DNA from: Hippophae tibetana
Taxonomy: Eukaryota > Streptophyta > Magnoliopsida > Rosales > Elaeagnaceae
Length of the DNA: 64,000 bases
NCBI GenBank assembly: GCA_037013495.1
Contig: CM072807.1
Location: 9,737,001 to 9,801,000 of the forward strand
Direction: 5' to 3'
A program made the position numbers and the translations under genes. Below the pieces are notes generated by a model. It was given only the letters and a program-made list of their open reading frames with translations. It made no database searches and was not told the origin of the DNA. Below, piece by piece: positions 25,100 through 40,479 of the stretch (position 1 is the stretch's first letter; each line of letters begins with the position of its first letter).

Positions 25100-25921
25100 T
25101 TAGTAATTGTTAGAATCTAAAGGTGGAAAATGATTGCGATGAAGTAAAAAATTTCGAACAGTTTCAAATCGATTAAGAAGAGTCATGAAAAAAATAACAA
25201 GACGCTGACGATTACGATAAGTTATAAATATTTTAACATCAATTTTGTTTGTTTAAGTTGAATCAACGAGATCGAGTTGATTCCAAATAGCATGTATCTC
25301 AAAGAGAAATTAGTTAATCGTTTGATTAGACTTCTAACGTTTGATACGAAGATTTATCAAAAGTTGATATTGATTAACCAGTTCTATAGTAGTGAATCGA
25401 GTCTCAAAAAATTTATAGACTTCCTTAGTAGTATCAAAACGCCCAAATTCACTATGGATTGAGAGTATAATGGTGTTATGAAACTATGTAATAATTTGAT
25501 TATGTTTACTCTCTCAGTCTTTAAGACGGTTAGCAAATAGAGAGTCAATTTCAATAGTTTGTTTTATGAGTAAAGAGATATCATCAGTTATGAGACGTCA
25601 TAACTTGCATCCTTTCAAGAAGCTCTTCATTGCTTGTGCCCAAGCTAGATAGTTAGTATCATTAAGGGTGGTAGAAATTAGTTTGGAGACATCATCTCGA
25701 TTCATTTTAAAGGAATAGTGGAGAAAATATAAAGGAACAGTATAAATGAGTTTAGATAGGTCAAAAATAACCATAAAAATAGAAAAATGAGTTGAAAACA
25801 ATCCTGAAAATGGTGAAAAGTCGACGAAGAAGACGTTGAACCAGGTTTGTGAACTGTGTCTAATGGATCGGGTCGGGGTGCGGTTGGAGCGCAGGTTGGG
25901 CGCTACTAGTTTACGGGTCAA
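25100..25921 (-). pseudogene. Ty1-copia gag remnant
   Basis: The minus strand from 25700 reads TTLNDTNYLAWAQAMKSFL, the N-terminal signature of copia gag polyproteins (usually LNGxNYxxWxxAMxxxL). Downstream in shifting frames come KEVYKFFETRFTTIELVNQY, a QTINLFLFEIHAIWNQLDL-like stretch and RNRQRLVIFFMTLLNRFE, all typical of the gag UBN2-type domain. The rest of the element is absent. Upstream (25700-25921) is a frame with no gag similarity that probably covers the leader. It is not connected to the copia element at 4.1-7.8 kb. Confidence 0.75.
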
Positions 25922-26979
25922 GCATGGGTTACAAAGCGGATCACGTGGGTTCTGAGAACAGATCCTTTAGCCGGTATGTGTGACGTTATTTTGAAATGAT
26001 TTTGGTTTTGATTGAATTAGTATAAATGATGTCCCTCATTATAGAGTTTTAACAAGTGTACTATTATATCTCTATAATAATATAAAAGTATAATAGTACA
26101 AGTGAAATACTATTATAAGATGTATCTTACAGTGGAGTATTACTATAAAATATATCTTTACAACGATTATTATTTTAAAAGAAATTATATTTTTATATAA
26201 GATTTTTTTCTCATAAATATTTCAATTTGCATTAAAAGTTATATGTTTTATGGATTTTTTTCATAGCTATGTTTTATTGATTAAGAGTTAAGAAAATTAA
26301 ATTCATTCTTTCTTAATAATAATTGATGTAAACAAGTTTGTCTTTTCCCATAATTAAACAATATTTGAGCTTTTGGTCTCTATTATGTTTGTGAATTTCT
26401 TGTCATTAGGTAAAATCTTATGAAAGTTAAGTAGTTAAAGGTAAAAATGAGAATAATAATATAAAAAATATAAAATGAAAAATAAGATCCATATCTTATA
26501 AAATTAAGTCGGTAAAGGTGAAAATTATTTTCTTCATCTTATTTTTTAAAATTATATGCATATTTTAATAAATACACATATATATTATATTATTTATTAT
26601 ATGTTTAAGTTATATTTTTATTTTATTAAAGTATCAATAAATTTCATGTTAAAAAAAATTATGTAAGTTATTTATTTAAATTCTAAACAATATAAAATTT
26701 TGAATTTTTTTTATAATTTTTTTTATTATTTAAAACTAATTTGTAATAATATTATATTAATGTTGTTTAGTATAAAAAGATTATGTATTTATTGTTACAT
26801 ATACATTATTTTTCCTTTCACATAAAAATGCTTTATTTTATTATTATCATTTATTGGTCCAAAATTTTCTTTTATTCAATATAAAATATTTATTAATAAT
26901 TTTTTTTTATGAAAATTAAAAAATAAAATAAAATATCATTTAATAATATTGATATATTTTATAATTAAATTAAATTTAT

Positions 26980-27490
26980 ATTGATATATTTTATAATATA
27001 TTATAATATAATCTGAATCAAATTATTATTAAAATTATTTAAAAAGAATATATTTTATTTTATAATATATTATATTTAAATATTATATATACAACAATTA
27101 CATTAAATTATTATTTTATTTTAAAAAATAATATAAATATTAAATCTCTATAATAATTTAATAATTATCTAAGCATATTTATTTTTTAATTTTTTAGTTG
27201 TAATTATAAATAATAAATTTTGATAAAGATATACCAATTTAAAATTTAAATAATGTGTATATCATTTTATATATGATAATAATATATAAATAAATTTTAA
27301 ATTAAATTTAACCTTGATCAAAAAAATTTAATCTACTTGGATTTGAATTGTTTTAGATTAATTACATCATTGAATCATTGAAAATATTTAAATCTAATTC
27401 AGATAGAATCGATTTGAATTAGTAAAAAATATATAATTTTGATCCAATATTCACCCTAATTTAACTAAATTATATCCCAACCAACTATGT
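26980..27490 (+). repeat. Dispersed AT-rich repeat A, copy 1
   Basis: Shares an ordered series of landmarks with copies at about 40480-41090 and 47170-47610: TAATATATTATATTTAAATA, a T-run followed by TTAGTTGTAA, AAATAATAA, TATCATTTTATATATGAT, then GATTTGAATT-type motifs near the end. All three copies run in the same orientation. Non-coding; the GATTTGAAT/ATTCAAATC motifs near the ends suggest diverged inverted termini. Confidence 0.65.
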
Positions 27491-28599
27491 TTTATGTTTT
27501 TGGTACACTTTAAATATCTTATATAATCTAACAAACACATAAAAAAATATTCAAATATTTAATTTGTTATAAAAATATTTCTTATGTCTAGTTTCCCTCA
27601 CGTTTATATTTTTTTAGTTATTTTTGTTAACATAATTTATTTTTAATATGTATAAATGGAATTAAATATCATGAATATTTTTACAATAAATTAATATTAA
27701 AGGAATTTTTAATACAAGTCTAAAATGTCAATAACATAAAACATATTTAAATATTTTATTAGTAATTTTATTTATACTTATTAAATTCTTTTTCTTTTTT
27801 GAAAAAAATCAAAATTCTATTCATCCATTAAAATTGAAAATACATCAATAATCAAAATACATAATCATATATAACATATAAACATAATACAAAATAAGCA
27901 TCTTTTTAAATTGTTACCGTGTTAACGATCAAAATATTGACCTCTATTAATAATTTAATCTTTACTAAGATTGATTCGATCAGAGTAGTCATTATAATCA
28001 ATTTTATCGATTTTATGTATTTCATCACCATAATACCAACTATTTTCTTGTATATATCAAATAATATATTTTTATGTAGTTTTTTTGGACCCTGCTTATA
28101 CCAAATATTATAAATACATATTTTTAAACACATAATTAAATCCACTATAGAGAGCTCAAGTTAATTTAATTACTAAATATCAAAATATAAAATAGTCACA
28201 TATGTATATTTTGAACATAACAATTAGCAAAATGTATGTATCTAATTATAAAAAATAAATACATTAAATGATGTTTCCAGCTAGCTACTGTAATATATTT
28301 AGGAATTTGATTAATTAAGTCAAGTTGTTAATATTCTCAACAAATATCAAGATATTATATTTTGTATGTTGTATACTTAATCTAAAGGAGCCAACGTATT
28401 AAAGCACAAATCCAATAGTGCATGCAAAAGGATTTTATGACTTATTATTATTTGGTGACACGTTTTTGATTAATATATATCTTTCATGTATTTTATCATA
28501 AAAAAACACTCGAGGTAATCTTTTGATTTGTAGCCTACACAAATATATTTAACAAAGCATATATATTTTAAAGAGTTAAAGTTCTAATATGCAATTAAG

Positions 28600-30760
28600 G
28601 GATGCAATTAAGGTAATAGATTTAGAGTCCATTCACAATTAAATCAACTCTAATTTTTGGTTGATATACAATAGGATTATAAAATTTGTTTTCTCCTATC
28701 ATTATATCTATATCTTTTAAAATTTTATTAAATTTTATTGTAATTTTATTAACAATTTTTACAATTAAATCTTTTAGTATTTTTTTCATAGTTCCTCTAA
28801 AAATACATATTTACTAACTACACACATATCAACTATCGTATTTACATATGCATGTAAATTATAACTTATGTAATCTTTAAATTTCAATCTAACCTTAATA
28901 TAACTATTATTTAGAATTGTAATATTATATTAATCTTTTCATCTTTGATGAAGAATATTTATATTATGAATCAATTATTTTTTTCCTCATTTTCTTCTAA
29001 TATAAATACTACAATATCATCTGTATACAATTCTTTTATTGGTTCTAATTTCATATTAAAAACATCTTTTAATATTTATTTATGCAAAAATTCCTTTTTA
29101 AAATCTTTTTTATGTTAACGCATCTTAGAGCATTAATTAGCGTAACGTCCTTCCCATTGCAAATTCAATATCTAAATTTTTTTTAATGTACAATAATTTT
29201 TGTTTTATGGTTTATATTTTTTTCTTCTAAAATATTTCTCTATAATATTATATATTATATCTTTTCTTATGTTTTTGAATTTTTTTTTTAAATTTATATT
29301 TTTTGAATGTTTTATATTTTTTATATATACTTTTGTTTGTAAGATCTTATGTTATATTCATATTTTTATGGCATTCAAAAATATCTTGTATCACAACAGA
29401 CTTTACCATTTTTTCTTATTTGTTTATATTTCTATACTTCTTAACATATAATAATTATTCAATTTTTAAGAGTTTTTATTCTTTCCCTAAGATATTTGTT
29501 ATAATTTTTCTATTTCTTTTATTTCATCGTTATGTTATAATTTTATGTAACATTTTAAGTAATTTTTAAAAAAATATTTCTTTTATAATTTTCTTACATA
29601 TAGGTGGTAACTTATAATAATACATTTCATATTCACAAATAAAATTATCTATATAACACATATCACATATTTTTATATTTGTTAAATGTCATTTGACTTC
29701 CAAAATTTTATTTTCATTGAATTCAATGATATACCTACATTTGTTTGATTTTTATGATATATTTATTTTTTCTGCTAAAAGAATTAAAACTTTCATTATT
29801 ACTATTTAATTTTTTGATATGCTTGTTAAACTTTTATTAAAATCTAGTTTTATATCATGTAATTTATTCTTGAACATTATTAGAATAGTAAGTGTATCAT
29901 TTTCTTTCTAACATTAAGTCATAAACTAATGTTTTTATTATTTTAACATCTTACTTTAAATCTATCACATCTCTTTGTTTGTTAGAGATTTCTCTTTCAA
30001 GATTTATAAACGTAAACATTTATATAATACTTTTGGCTTCTTAATATTAAAGGTTTTTTTAACATCCAAGTTTCATTTTTTTGTATTTTAAAGTCTGTAA
30101 ATATTTTTGGTTTTATTAATTATCCAATTTTTTTGGAAAGTTTTATCTATTTTTATAAATTTATTTTATTCATATATTGAATTATTATGTCTATTCATTA
30201 ATAAATATTATACTATGTAGTATACTGAAAATTAAGTCTTTTTTTTTCAAATTCATATAACTTAATACTTGATTTAATTTCTTATCATTGATATTAATGG
30301 TAAACACAGGATACGTTGTAAATTTTAATTTTTAGCATTATAGATTTCTATAGATCATACATAATAAATCACTTTTTTATTATTATATTATCTAAAGTTA
30401 TTAATTTTATTGGTATATTAATTTATTTTCTAAAATATTTTTTTATTAATATTTGAATTCTTTTTAAATATATGTATCTTATTTTTTCTTTATTATTTTT
30501 AGAGATTTTTAATAATTTATCCATAATAGTTTTTTTGTCAATTATAATATATTATATATTATATTTCTTCTATAATATCAATATTCATTTCTTTATTATT
30601 TATTCTATATTATAATATGTATTTTCTTAAAAATAATTTTCTTATTCTTTAAAATATTGAATCTTTAAATCCATTTTCTTATTTAAGATTTAATCTTACT
30701 TTTTGTATTTATTTAAATTATTTTTTTACTAAGTATCATTTTTTGTGAGAAAATACTAAA
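28600..30760 (-). pseudogene. Decayed endogenous caulimovirid-like sequence (movement-protein region)
   Basis: The plus strand is strongly T-rich, so the minus strand is A-rich, as caulimovirid coding strands are. Near 30380-30530 the minus strand keeps an arrangement like the conserved core of the Caulimoviridae movement protein: an IRYIYLKRIQIL-like strand, a positively charged stretch, a proline-containing IPIKLITLDN-like segment and, after frame changes, a segment near 30260-30340. Further along come a coiled-coil-like LEREISNKQRDVIDLK stretch (about 29895-29945) and a Cys-containing segment (CDMCYIDNFICEY, about 29620-29680). Stops and frameshifts are dense, so this is a fossil with no functional protein. 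The family is inferred from pattern and could be wrong; no RT or protease was identified. Confidence 0.45.
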
Positions 30761-31099
30761 CTACCTTGTATTTTTATTTTTATTATTTATGCAATTTTTA
30801 TATAAAAAATTACTATTACTTACATTAACTTTTATTTTCGTAAAATTTGAGAATATTTATGATATTTTTAAAATTTTAAATATATTTATGATATTATTTT
30901 TAAATTTGAATATTATTTATAGAATTAATTATGTTTTATATCTATGACAATTTAAAAAATATCTAAAAAGTTTAATTTATTATAATTACCTTACAAACAT
31001 ATAAAATAAAAAAATAACTAAATATTTAAATATGTTTAAAAATTATTACATAACATAAAACATAATTAATTCGTATTTATGTTATCAAACGACTAGTGC

Positions 31100-31999
31100 C
31101 AATAGTCTCCTCTGTTCTTGAAGAAAAGAAAAGGAAAAAAATAAATCGCCAAAGTGTCCAAGAGAAGCAGCTAAATAAAAAGGCAGAGTAGCTTGAAAAT
31201 GGAAAATCGGTAGTTTCAGCCTTCCGGAAATATTCTCAGATTTTAAATGGGGATTTTTTTAAATAGACAAAGAAAAAGAGTAACATTGGTCTTCAGGTGG
31301 GACCCATCTGCAAATCTGCGACTGTGATATAGACGGCGGTTTCATACTCATTCATTTTTGTCTGAGTTTCATCTGCTTTGCTGCCAACGCTTATTTAAAC
31401 TGCTCTCTTTTCTCTCGCCCATTTACCTTGTGCTTTTTTTTTAAATCCTCTTTCTCTCTCTATTGAATTTTTGCCCCGTTCTTTCTTCACTGAGAAATTA
31501 TAATATTAAATAATAATGGTGGGTTTGTGTTCTCTTGGGTGTGCGAATTCTCAAGCGAAGCAAAGTCTTCTGTTTCACACCTTTCAATCTCAAAAGCATG
31601 GAATAATAATCTAGGGTTTCACAGAGCATCAAGTCCAACAAGGTCTGTACTTTGTTGCTTTTCTCCTTTTCTAGCTCCAAAATCAGTCTTTTTCTCTTTT
31701 GCAGACTTTGATCTCTATCTTTATTTTTCTTTGAATAGATCAATTGTCACAGACTCTGCCTGTTATGATTTTCTGAGCTCTTATTTCTGAAAATCATATT
31801 AACTGTGTTCTGCTGAAGTTGTCGTAAGTTTAGTTAGAAAAAAAAATCCATTTTTGGGTGCTTGTTTTTGTGTACTGTGTGTAGATTGTTGCAATCCCAT
31901 TATTAATAACTTTGACATTTTCATCCTCCTCATCCGTTTTGCTGAGGTTATCAAGTTAGGGAAATTAAGACTTTCTGTGTTTCATTCTTAGAGGTTAGT
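31100..31999 (+). promoter_or_regulatory. WRKY gene upstream region and 5' leader
   Basis: Base composition becomes balanced at about 31100. From about 31400 to 31500 there is a pyrimidine-rich tract (CTCTCTTTTCTCTCG, TTTCTCTCTCTATTG) typical of plant 5' leaders. A possible leader intron runs from a GT near 31641 (CAACAAG|GTCTGT) to an AG before the coding start (CTTAG at about 31986-31990). No TTGAC W-box was noticed in a visual scan. Confidence 0.45.
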
Positions 32000-33718
<1,719 letters not shown>

Positions 33719-34230
33719 AAACTTTAGGGAGGGACAACTTCTTCACCAAGTAGTTGAAGCAATCCTCATTTGTGATTGGCTTGAAATGCTCCCCCTGTAC
33801 ATAAATATTTTGGATGGTTCAAGCATGGTATGGAATATATACAATTGGAATAGGGTTTCTTTTAGCAATCAATGTTCAAAACAATTTACCTTCTTCTTTT
33901 AATCAATGGTCTATGTGAGTTGGCTGTTAAATTTTCAAGGACACCTTTGGCTTCAAGCGAAAAGTCTAGTGCATAGTAGTAGTAATTGGCAGTTTGAGAA
34001 TTGTGAATATAATTCTAAAATGTATGTGACGTTTTGGACATGGTACCAACTACCAAGAAAGAAAAGATGGCTAGTTGGTCCATTAGGCACCGGTCCCTTG
34101 TTCCTATCTTTGGTTTTGAATCATCCATTTCTTGTTGAATTTAGTCAAATCAAAACATACCACCAGAACGATGAAAGCAAGTTGTTGAATATTTCATACC
34201 GAAAGAAATATTTCAGCTTTAATTAATAAA
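33719..34230 (+). other. WRKY 3' untranslated region and flank
   Basis: Balanced-composition sequence continues past the TAG to about 34200 and then turns AT-rich. AATAAA-like signals occur near 34222 (TTAATTAATAAATT). Apparent frames at 33621-33902 and 33906-34226 overlap this region and have no recognised domains. Confidence 0.5.
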
Positions 34231-37200
34231 TTTTTGGTTGGGGTATTAACAAATCTACTAATTATTGCTAATTATTAAATAGTATATCATAAGCTTAAAA
34301 CTTAAAAAATAATTAAAAGTAAATTAGTTATGTATTATTTAAATTAATTATTGGTAAAAAAAAATATAAACTTTGATAGTTTTGAATATATAATAATTGA
34401 TTGAAGAATATATAATAAGTTTTAGATTTTTAGTTATATTTAACGTACCATTTTTACCCATCATCCTTAAATCATTTCGTTGCTTAGCATATTATATAAT
34501 TTGAAAAGTTAATATATTTTGAATGATGTGAGTAATGTTGATATGTTGTCATGATTCTGATAAATAATAGTTTTCTATATAATTTGCTTATTACTTTCCT
34601 TTCACGTGCAAGCAATGGTTTGATTTTTTTTTCCCATTGATAAAGACATGGGTTTGGATTTTGCTATGCATAGCAGTTTAGTTGTGTCAGCGTACCGACT
34701 TGAGTTGAAAATGAATTTTTTAAGATATGTAATTCAGATTTAAGAGTTCATTTGTTTTTTTTTTTTGTTAATATATATAAAGATGAAATTATACTAATGA
34801 TTATTAATCTTTTTTTAAGTTTTACGATTTATTTCTCTTATTTTTTTTATGATTTTATCATTTACTTTTAATTTTCATACTTTAGTTTCATAATTTTTTC
34901 TTCATAATATTATTTTTTTAGTTTTTACATTTTAATCCTTTTATTTTTTCATATTTTAAAGTTTAATTTTAAGTTGGTCTATAATTTTAAATAAATGTAT
35001 AAAATTAAAAAATAAAGGCTAAAAGTATAATAATATAAAAATAAATAACTAAATTATAATAAAAATATATTAAATATAGAATATAAAAAAATATAAGGAT
35101 TCACTTATATAATTCACCCATGAATAAATAAACTTGAGACAACAACTTTAATTAGCCCGGACGTTACTATGAACTGTTGCTACTTTTAGTTTTGTTTTAT
35201 ATTCTTAAAGTATTTTATTTTATATCTTTCAAGATAGTTAAATACACAATTTATTAAATACACGTGTCAAATGAGTTTAAAATTATTCAATAAAATAAAA
35301 AATAAATATATAAATTTTATTGATTTGAGTTCCAATATCAATTTTAGTATAATTACATACGCACACTCTTTTATCGTATTACTCAATAATATAAGCAATG
35401 TCAATTGAAATCTCTCTTTCAAAACAGATAGAGAATTTGAAGAACATAAAATACTCACTTGATTTAGAGTTCTCCATTATATATATATATATATATCCCA
35501 GTGTGCTTTTCTTCTTTACTTTATGTTTTTTAGTTCTTATAATTAGTTTGGTCATTAGCGTTATGTTTAATTACAACCAATTTAAATATAAAACAGGTTA
35601 ATTTAATATCTTTTTATTATTATTATTTTATTGTAATTATATGTGTATAAAAAATATAAATAAATAATATTAAAGTAAGAAGAGGTGAGAGAAAATTACA
35701 CTAGCTTATTTTTTTCATCTATATTTAGAGTACTTTTTATACTAGAGTCTATTAGTCCTTTACATACGTCAATGTAAAATTTACATACAAATGTTAATGT
35801 AAAATCAACGGAGAGAAATAAATATAATCGATTAAGAATGAAGGGTAAAAATCTACTAAATATGATATAAGTGTATAAAAATTAATTAACTAAGAAAGAG
35901 TAAATAAGATTAAATGAGACAAGTAAATATTAGTGACTTAAATGTTAAAACTATTCAAAAACAAACTAAATCCTTTCTCTATCTAATTAACATTTATGAT
36001 GTCTGAAGAGATACTAAAGTATATTCTAGAACCTATCATAGACATATAAATTATTAAAGTAAAAAATCCACACAAACCTCTAAAAATAATTATACAAATT
36101 TACAAAGTTATGACAAGTATGAAAAAAAGTTCATTTCAAATATAATATAAAAATGTAGTCATATATACTTTTAAGGAATACACAAATCAAAACAATCATA
36201 TTTCAATTTATGTCAAAAGCTTGTCAATCAAAAAACATTAATGATACCCCAAATAAGTTCATTTCATATGCAAAAAGTTAGTTGGGAAGAGAAACTTGAA
36301 GAAATGTCCTCGAAAGAGAGAGAAAGGAGAAAACGAGAGTGCCAAAAGGTCAAACTTGAGTAATTTTGAAATTTTCAATCAATAAAATTAAATGAAACAC
36401 ATAATAACAACAACCAAAATAACACAAAATTCACGTACAAAAGAACCATAAACAAAGGGAGAAGAGAAATAGATAAAATAACCCTAACAAATCACCCAAA
36501 AAAAGTTATCAAACAATATCTCTCTCCAAATTTCTATCTAAGTCCTAGCAATTCTCTCTTCCATATTCTTCATATTTTAGATTTTGCCTATCGGAGGGAG
36601 AGTTATTCTCTTTTGGGAGTTATCTCTCTTTCCGAATAAGTTTCTTTTGTTTTTCATTTTAGTTATTAAATAAAATCAACTATAATTTGTGGTACTTTTC
36701 TTCTAGATTTAGAGACATTTACTAGCATAGATTTTATCTAATTCTATTTTATGACATGTTTCGTTATTGTTTACATTTTTTAGTTTGGATATAATCTTAT
36801 ATGTATATCGAGTACTTTATTAGTTGGAGATAATGATAGTTTGGAGGCAAAGCTTATGAAATCAATAAAGTTAGTTGAAAATATTGATATATTTTTTTTA
36901 ACAATTAAATAAGGTATATATTGCTAATCTTAACATCAACGTTATCCAAAAAGATGATCATGCTATTATATGTTTGTCCACTGTGTCATTAATTTATGTT
37001 TTTATCTTTAATTCAATGAATGCAACTTTTTTATTTTCTAAGAAGAAAAAAAATCTTAAGAATTGAAACCAAGGCTTCTTCTTTCTCTACTTTTTATCTC
37101 TTGAGTTTTGCTTTCAATATGTTAACCGAAAATAGATCTTCTCTAATAAGATTGCTATCAATTTGTGAATATTTATTTACTTTATTTGCTTTTCTATTAG

Positions 37201-38519
37201 GTTTAATAAATTAATCATAATTTAAGTTAGTTTATTTCTCGTACAAGCTTGTTTTAGTACAATTTATTTCATGTTTTTTATTAATTTTTGGTATATTTAT
37301 ATATATGTATTTCTCATTGGAGTTATTGTTATCATATATGTTAAAGATATAGATTCAATTAAATTAATTGAAAACATAAACTCACCATAAATAGCAATCT
37401 ATGAAATAAATGGAATCTTGCTCTTGTATAATGCATTTTTCAATTTTTTTATTTATTTGTTTGATATGATTAGATTTTTTTAAGTAATATAATTTCAATT
37501 AATTAATGTAATTTTTCATTTTTTTTAACAAAAAAATTGTAAGAGTTTTATTAAAAAAATCAAGAAATTAAATGCGATAAAAATAATAATTTTAAGAGAT
37601 TTAATAAAATAGTTGGTGACACATAAACAAGAGTTTTTATGAAATCAATTGGAGGGTTATTATATATTATAAATTTATTATAAGCACAGTTTATGTGAGA
37701 AAATATTATTGGATATAATTATGTTATTATAAATTTGTTTGTAATTTAAATTGGAGTTCTGGGATTGACTTTGAGGGTGTTAAGAAGATAAAAATTGATC
37801 GCAGATCTGATTTTACTAATATCATTGAGTCCGAACGTCAGAACGTGATATGTAATATTATGATTGATCAATTAAATATTTAATATTCATAAATAACAAA
37901 GAGAAGATATTATAAAATTTTAAATTATTATTTTCATAAAAATAATTTATTATTTAAAATTTAACTTAAAAATAATGCATAAAAATCTAATTAACAATAG
38001 AAATAAAGTAAAAAATTTATAAATTTTTAGTTTGGTGTTAAAAATAATAATTTTAATAATATAATTATCTTGTTAAAATTATTTTTATCTTATATTATAT
38101 ATACGATTGAATGAAATTTTAACACTACACTAAAATATAAAATTATTGTAATGTTGTAGTAACATATAGTATAACACTCTTATCATAACATTAGTGAAAA
38201 ATGATATATAAATTTGATAACTAATTAAAGAGTAATTTTATTTATTTTTAATACCCTATAAATCATCTTTATATCTTAAAAAAAATTTATTGATTTATAG
38301 ACATAAACATTAATATTAAAATATGTAAGATTTGTAAATATTTATGAATTATGTAATTTATTTTTAAGTTAAAATGTAGTACGAATATAATTGTAATAAG
38401 AATACATTAAAAAATTATATATAATGGTGAAATAAATAACATATTTAAAAAAATAATTGAATTAATTAGTATTATTTATACAATATTATATATATATATG
38501 TTTAACCGTGGATGTTATG
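34231..38519. other. AT-rich intergenic DNA
   Basis: No coding sequence recognised. A (TA)n tract is at about 35478-35496. A less AT-biased purine/pyrimidine patch at 36250-36700 (GAAAGAGAGAGAAAGGAG, then ATCTCTCTCCAAATTTC) could be an LTR or transcript-leader relic, but no ends were found. Confidence 0.55.
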
Positions 38520-39120
38520 TGAGAGTAGTCTTTCCCTTACAAAATACGGTAGGTAGAATAGATGGACCACCACAGTGGGACAATAAAAAGACACGTAAGC
38601 AAGAAAAAATAAAGAAGGGTCGGTCCAAGTCCAAGTCCAAATCCAAGTATGAAGAGGAATCAGTAAACAGATTCTAACTTGAGAAAGTGGGAAAAGGAAA
38701 ACAACTGCGTTTCAGGTTTCAGCCCACCGCAGTGCACTGCACTTCAGAAATCAAAGAAGAGCAGCTAATACGCAATGCCTACGCCTGTTTCTGTTTGTAT
38801 CAGCTACTATCAGTCCCATTACTGCTTCTGCATCTTCAATGTTTAAAAAAAAAAAAAAAAAAAAGTAGACACGGAGATGAAATCTATTTTTATTTTATTT
38901 TTAATAATATTTATCATGTGTCAAAATCTGTTGTTCCTTTTGAACACAAAAATTAAAAATTAAAAATTAAAAATTAAAAAAAAAAAAAAAAAAAATCTAA
39001 TATTTTGTATTTGGTCAAAAATCTAGAGTTTGAATTTTTCCTCCCCCTCCTCCCCCTCCCATTACGTTAGATTTCTAATCAAATTAGAGGCTCTTCTTTC
39101 AGATGGAGACATTTGAAAAC
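38520..39120. other. Balanced-composition segment with two poly(A) tracts
   Basis: Sequence of gene-like composition at 38520-38845 ends in about 20 A residues (38846-38865). A short AT-rich stretch follows, then a (AAATT)n-poly(A) tract at 38950-38995 and a C-rich stretch CCTCCCCCTCCTCCCCCTCC at about 39040-39059. GTCCAAGTCCAAGTCC forms a small 6-bp repeat near 38625-38645. It resembles a retroposed transcript end, but no donor gene was recognised. Confidence 0.4.
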
Positions 39121-40479
39121 GTTTTTTTTTAAAAATTAATGTGTCAAAAGTCATAAGCAGTATAAAAATGATAAAATTATGTATTCTTATTACAATTATA
39201 TTCTCTATTTAATATAATTAACAAATTAACAAATAAAATAATTTTTTTTTACCTTTATCCTTATATTATATATTCATTTTTTCGTAACAATAAGATTAAA
39301 TTATTATAAAAAAATTAAGTATTATTTTTGTAATAAATAAAAAATCTTAAAATATATTTCTCTTAATAAAATAACCCCTAAATTATAATTTATCTTAAAT
39401 AAAAATAAATAACATTGATGCTTAATAATAATATATTTTAATTTTTATATAATTTTATTTCAACTCATTTAAAATTATATAAATTATTTACACCATAACA
39501 AATAAACATATATGCATCATTTTTAAATATATAAAAATATATATGTATTTTTTTGTTATACGAAAAACATATATAAACAGGTGAGATTAAAATAAAATTT
39601 TATTTTTGAAAGTGAATTATAATATGCAAATAAATTACAATAATATTATGAAAAATAATAAAAATATTCCATAATAAAAATAATATTTATTATGTCTACT
39701 TAATATACTTTTATTATTATAAAAAATTAAAATTATAATTTATATAAAATATTATTTAAATTAAATTATGATCATTTATATCCAAATAAAACCTTTTTCA
39801 ATTAAATACATATAATTAAGTTACTTTTATCATATTAAATCAAGATAAAATAAAATTCATACCATTGTTTTTAAATGTATTCAAAACTTTCCTAATAAAT
39901 TAATGGAAAATAAAAGTAGATCTCAAAGTTCAATTTAATAAAATAAAAATGAAAGTAACACATATCAATCACATAAAATAAAGAAACAAATGCACACGTG
40001 TTTTTTAGTTATCATCCTTTTTTAAGAAAAAATAATAATTATTTTTTAAATAAACAAATTATCAATTTTATAATCATTAATTATTTATAATATTAATAGA
40101 AGTTAAAATTTGCTTTAAGTAAATAACTCTTCATGATCAAAGTGTAATTTTAAGAAACAGTATAAGTAATTCTTATCAAGTATCAATATTGCTACAATTG
40201 TAAACTAAAAAAGATGAAAACATTTATGAAAAATGAAAGTTTCAAGCAAATTAAAGAGTTTTATGCGGCAATATTTCAATATAATCCTTATTATTGTATG
40301 CGTTCATTGGCAAATAAAAGGAGTTTAATTATCATTGGTGCGTCCAATGTGCTTACAAATTCCGTAATAGATACTCTCAATCCCTATTTTTAATTTATCT
40401 ATTAAACATTTTTTGTAATACAATGGTGGTATAAAGTTTTGCTAACTTGTAAACTTTTCTCAAACAAAAAAGATTTTAT
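39121..40479. other. AT-rich intergenic DNA
   Basis: No coding sequence or clear repeat recognised. Confidence 0.6.

Noticed and set aside
28990..29010. YTDD motif on the minus strand, considered as a reverse transcriptase active site
   Set aside because: No other RT motif surrounds it, and the order relative to the movement-protein-like region is not convincing.
29200..29569. Two long Phe/Tyr/Ile-rich plus-strand frames resembling membrane proteins
   Set aside because: The T-rich plus strand gives Phe/Ile/Tyr automatically; the minus strand carries the more meaningful decayed coding sequence.
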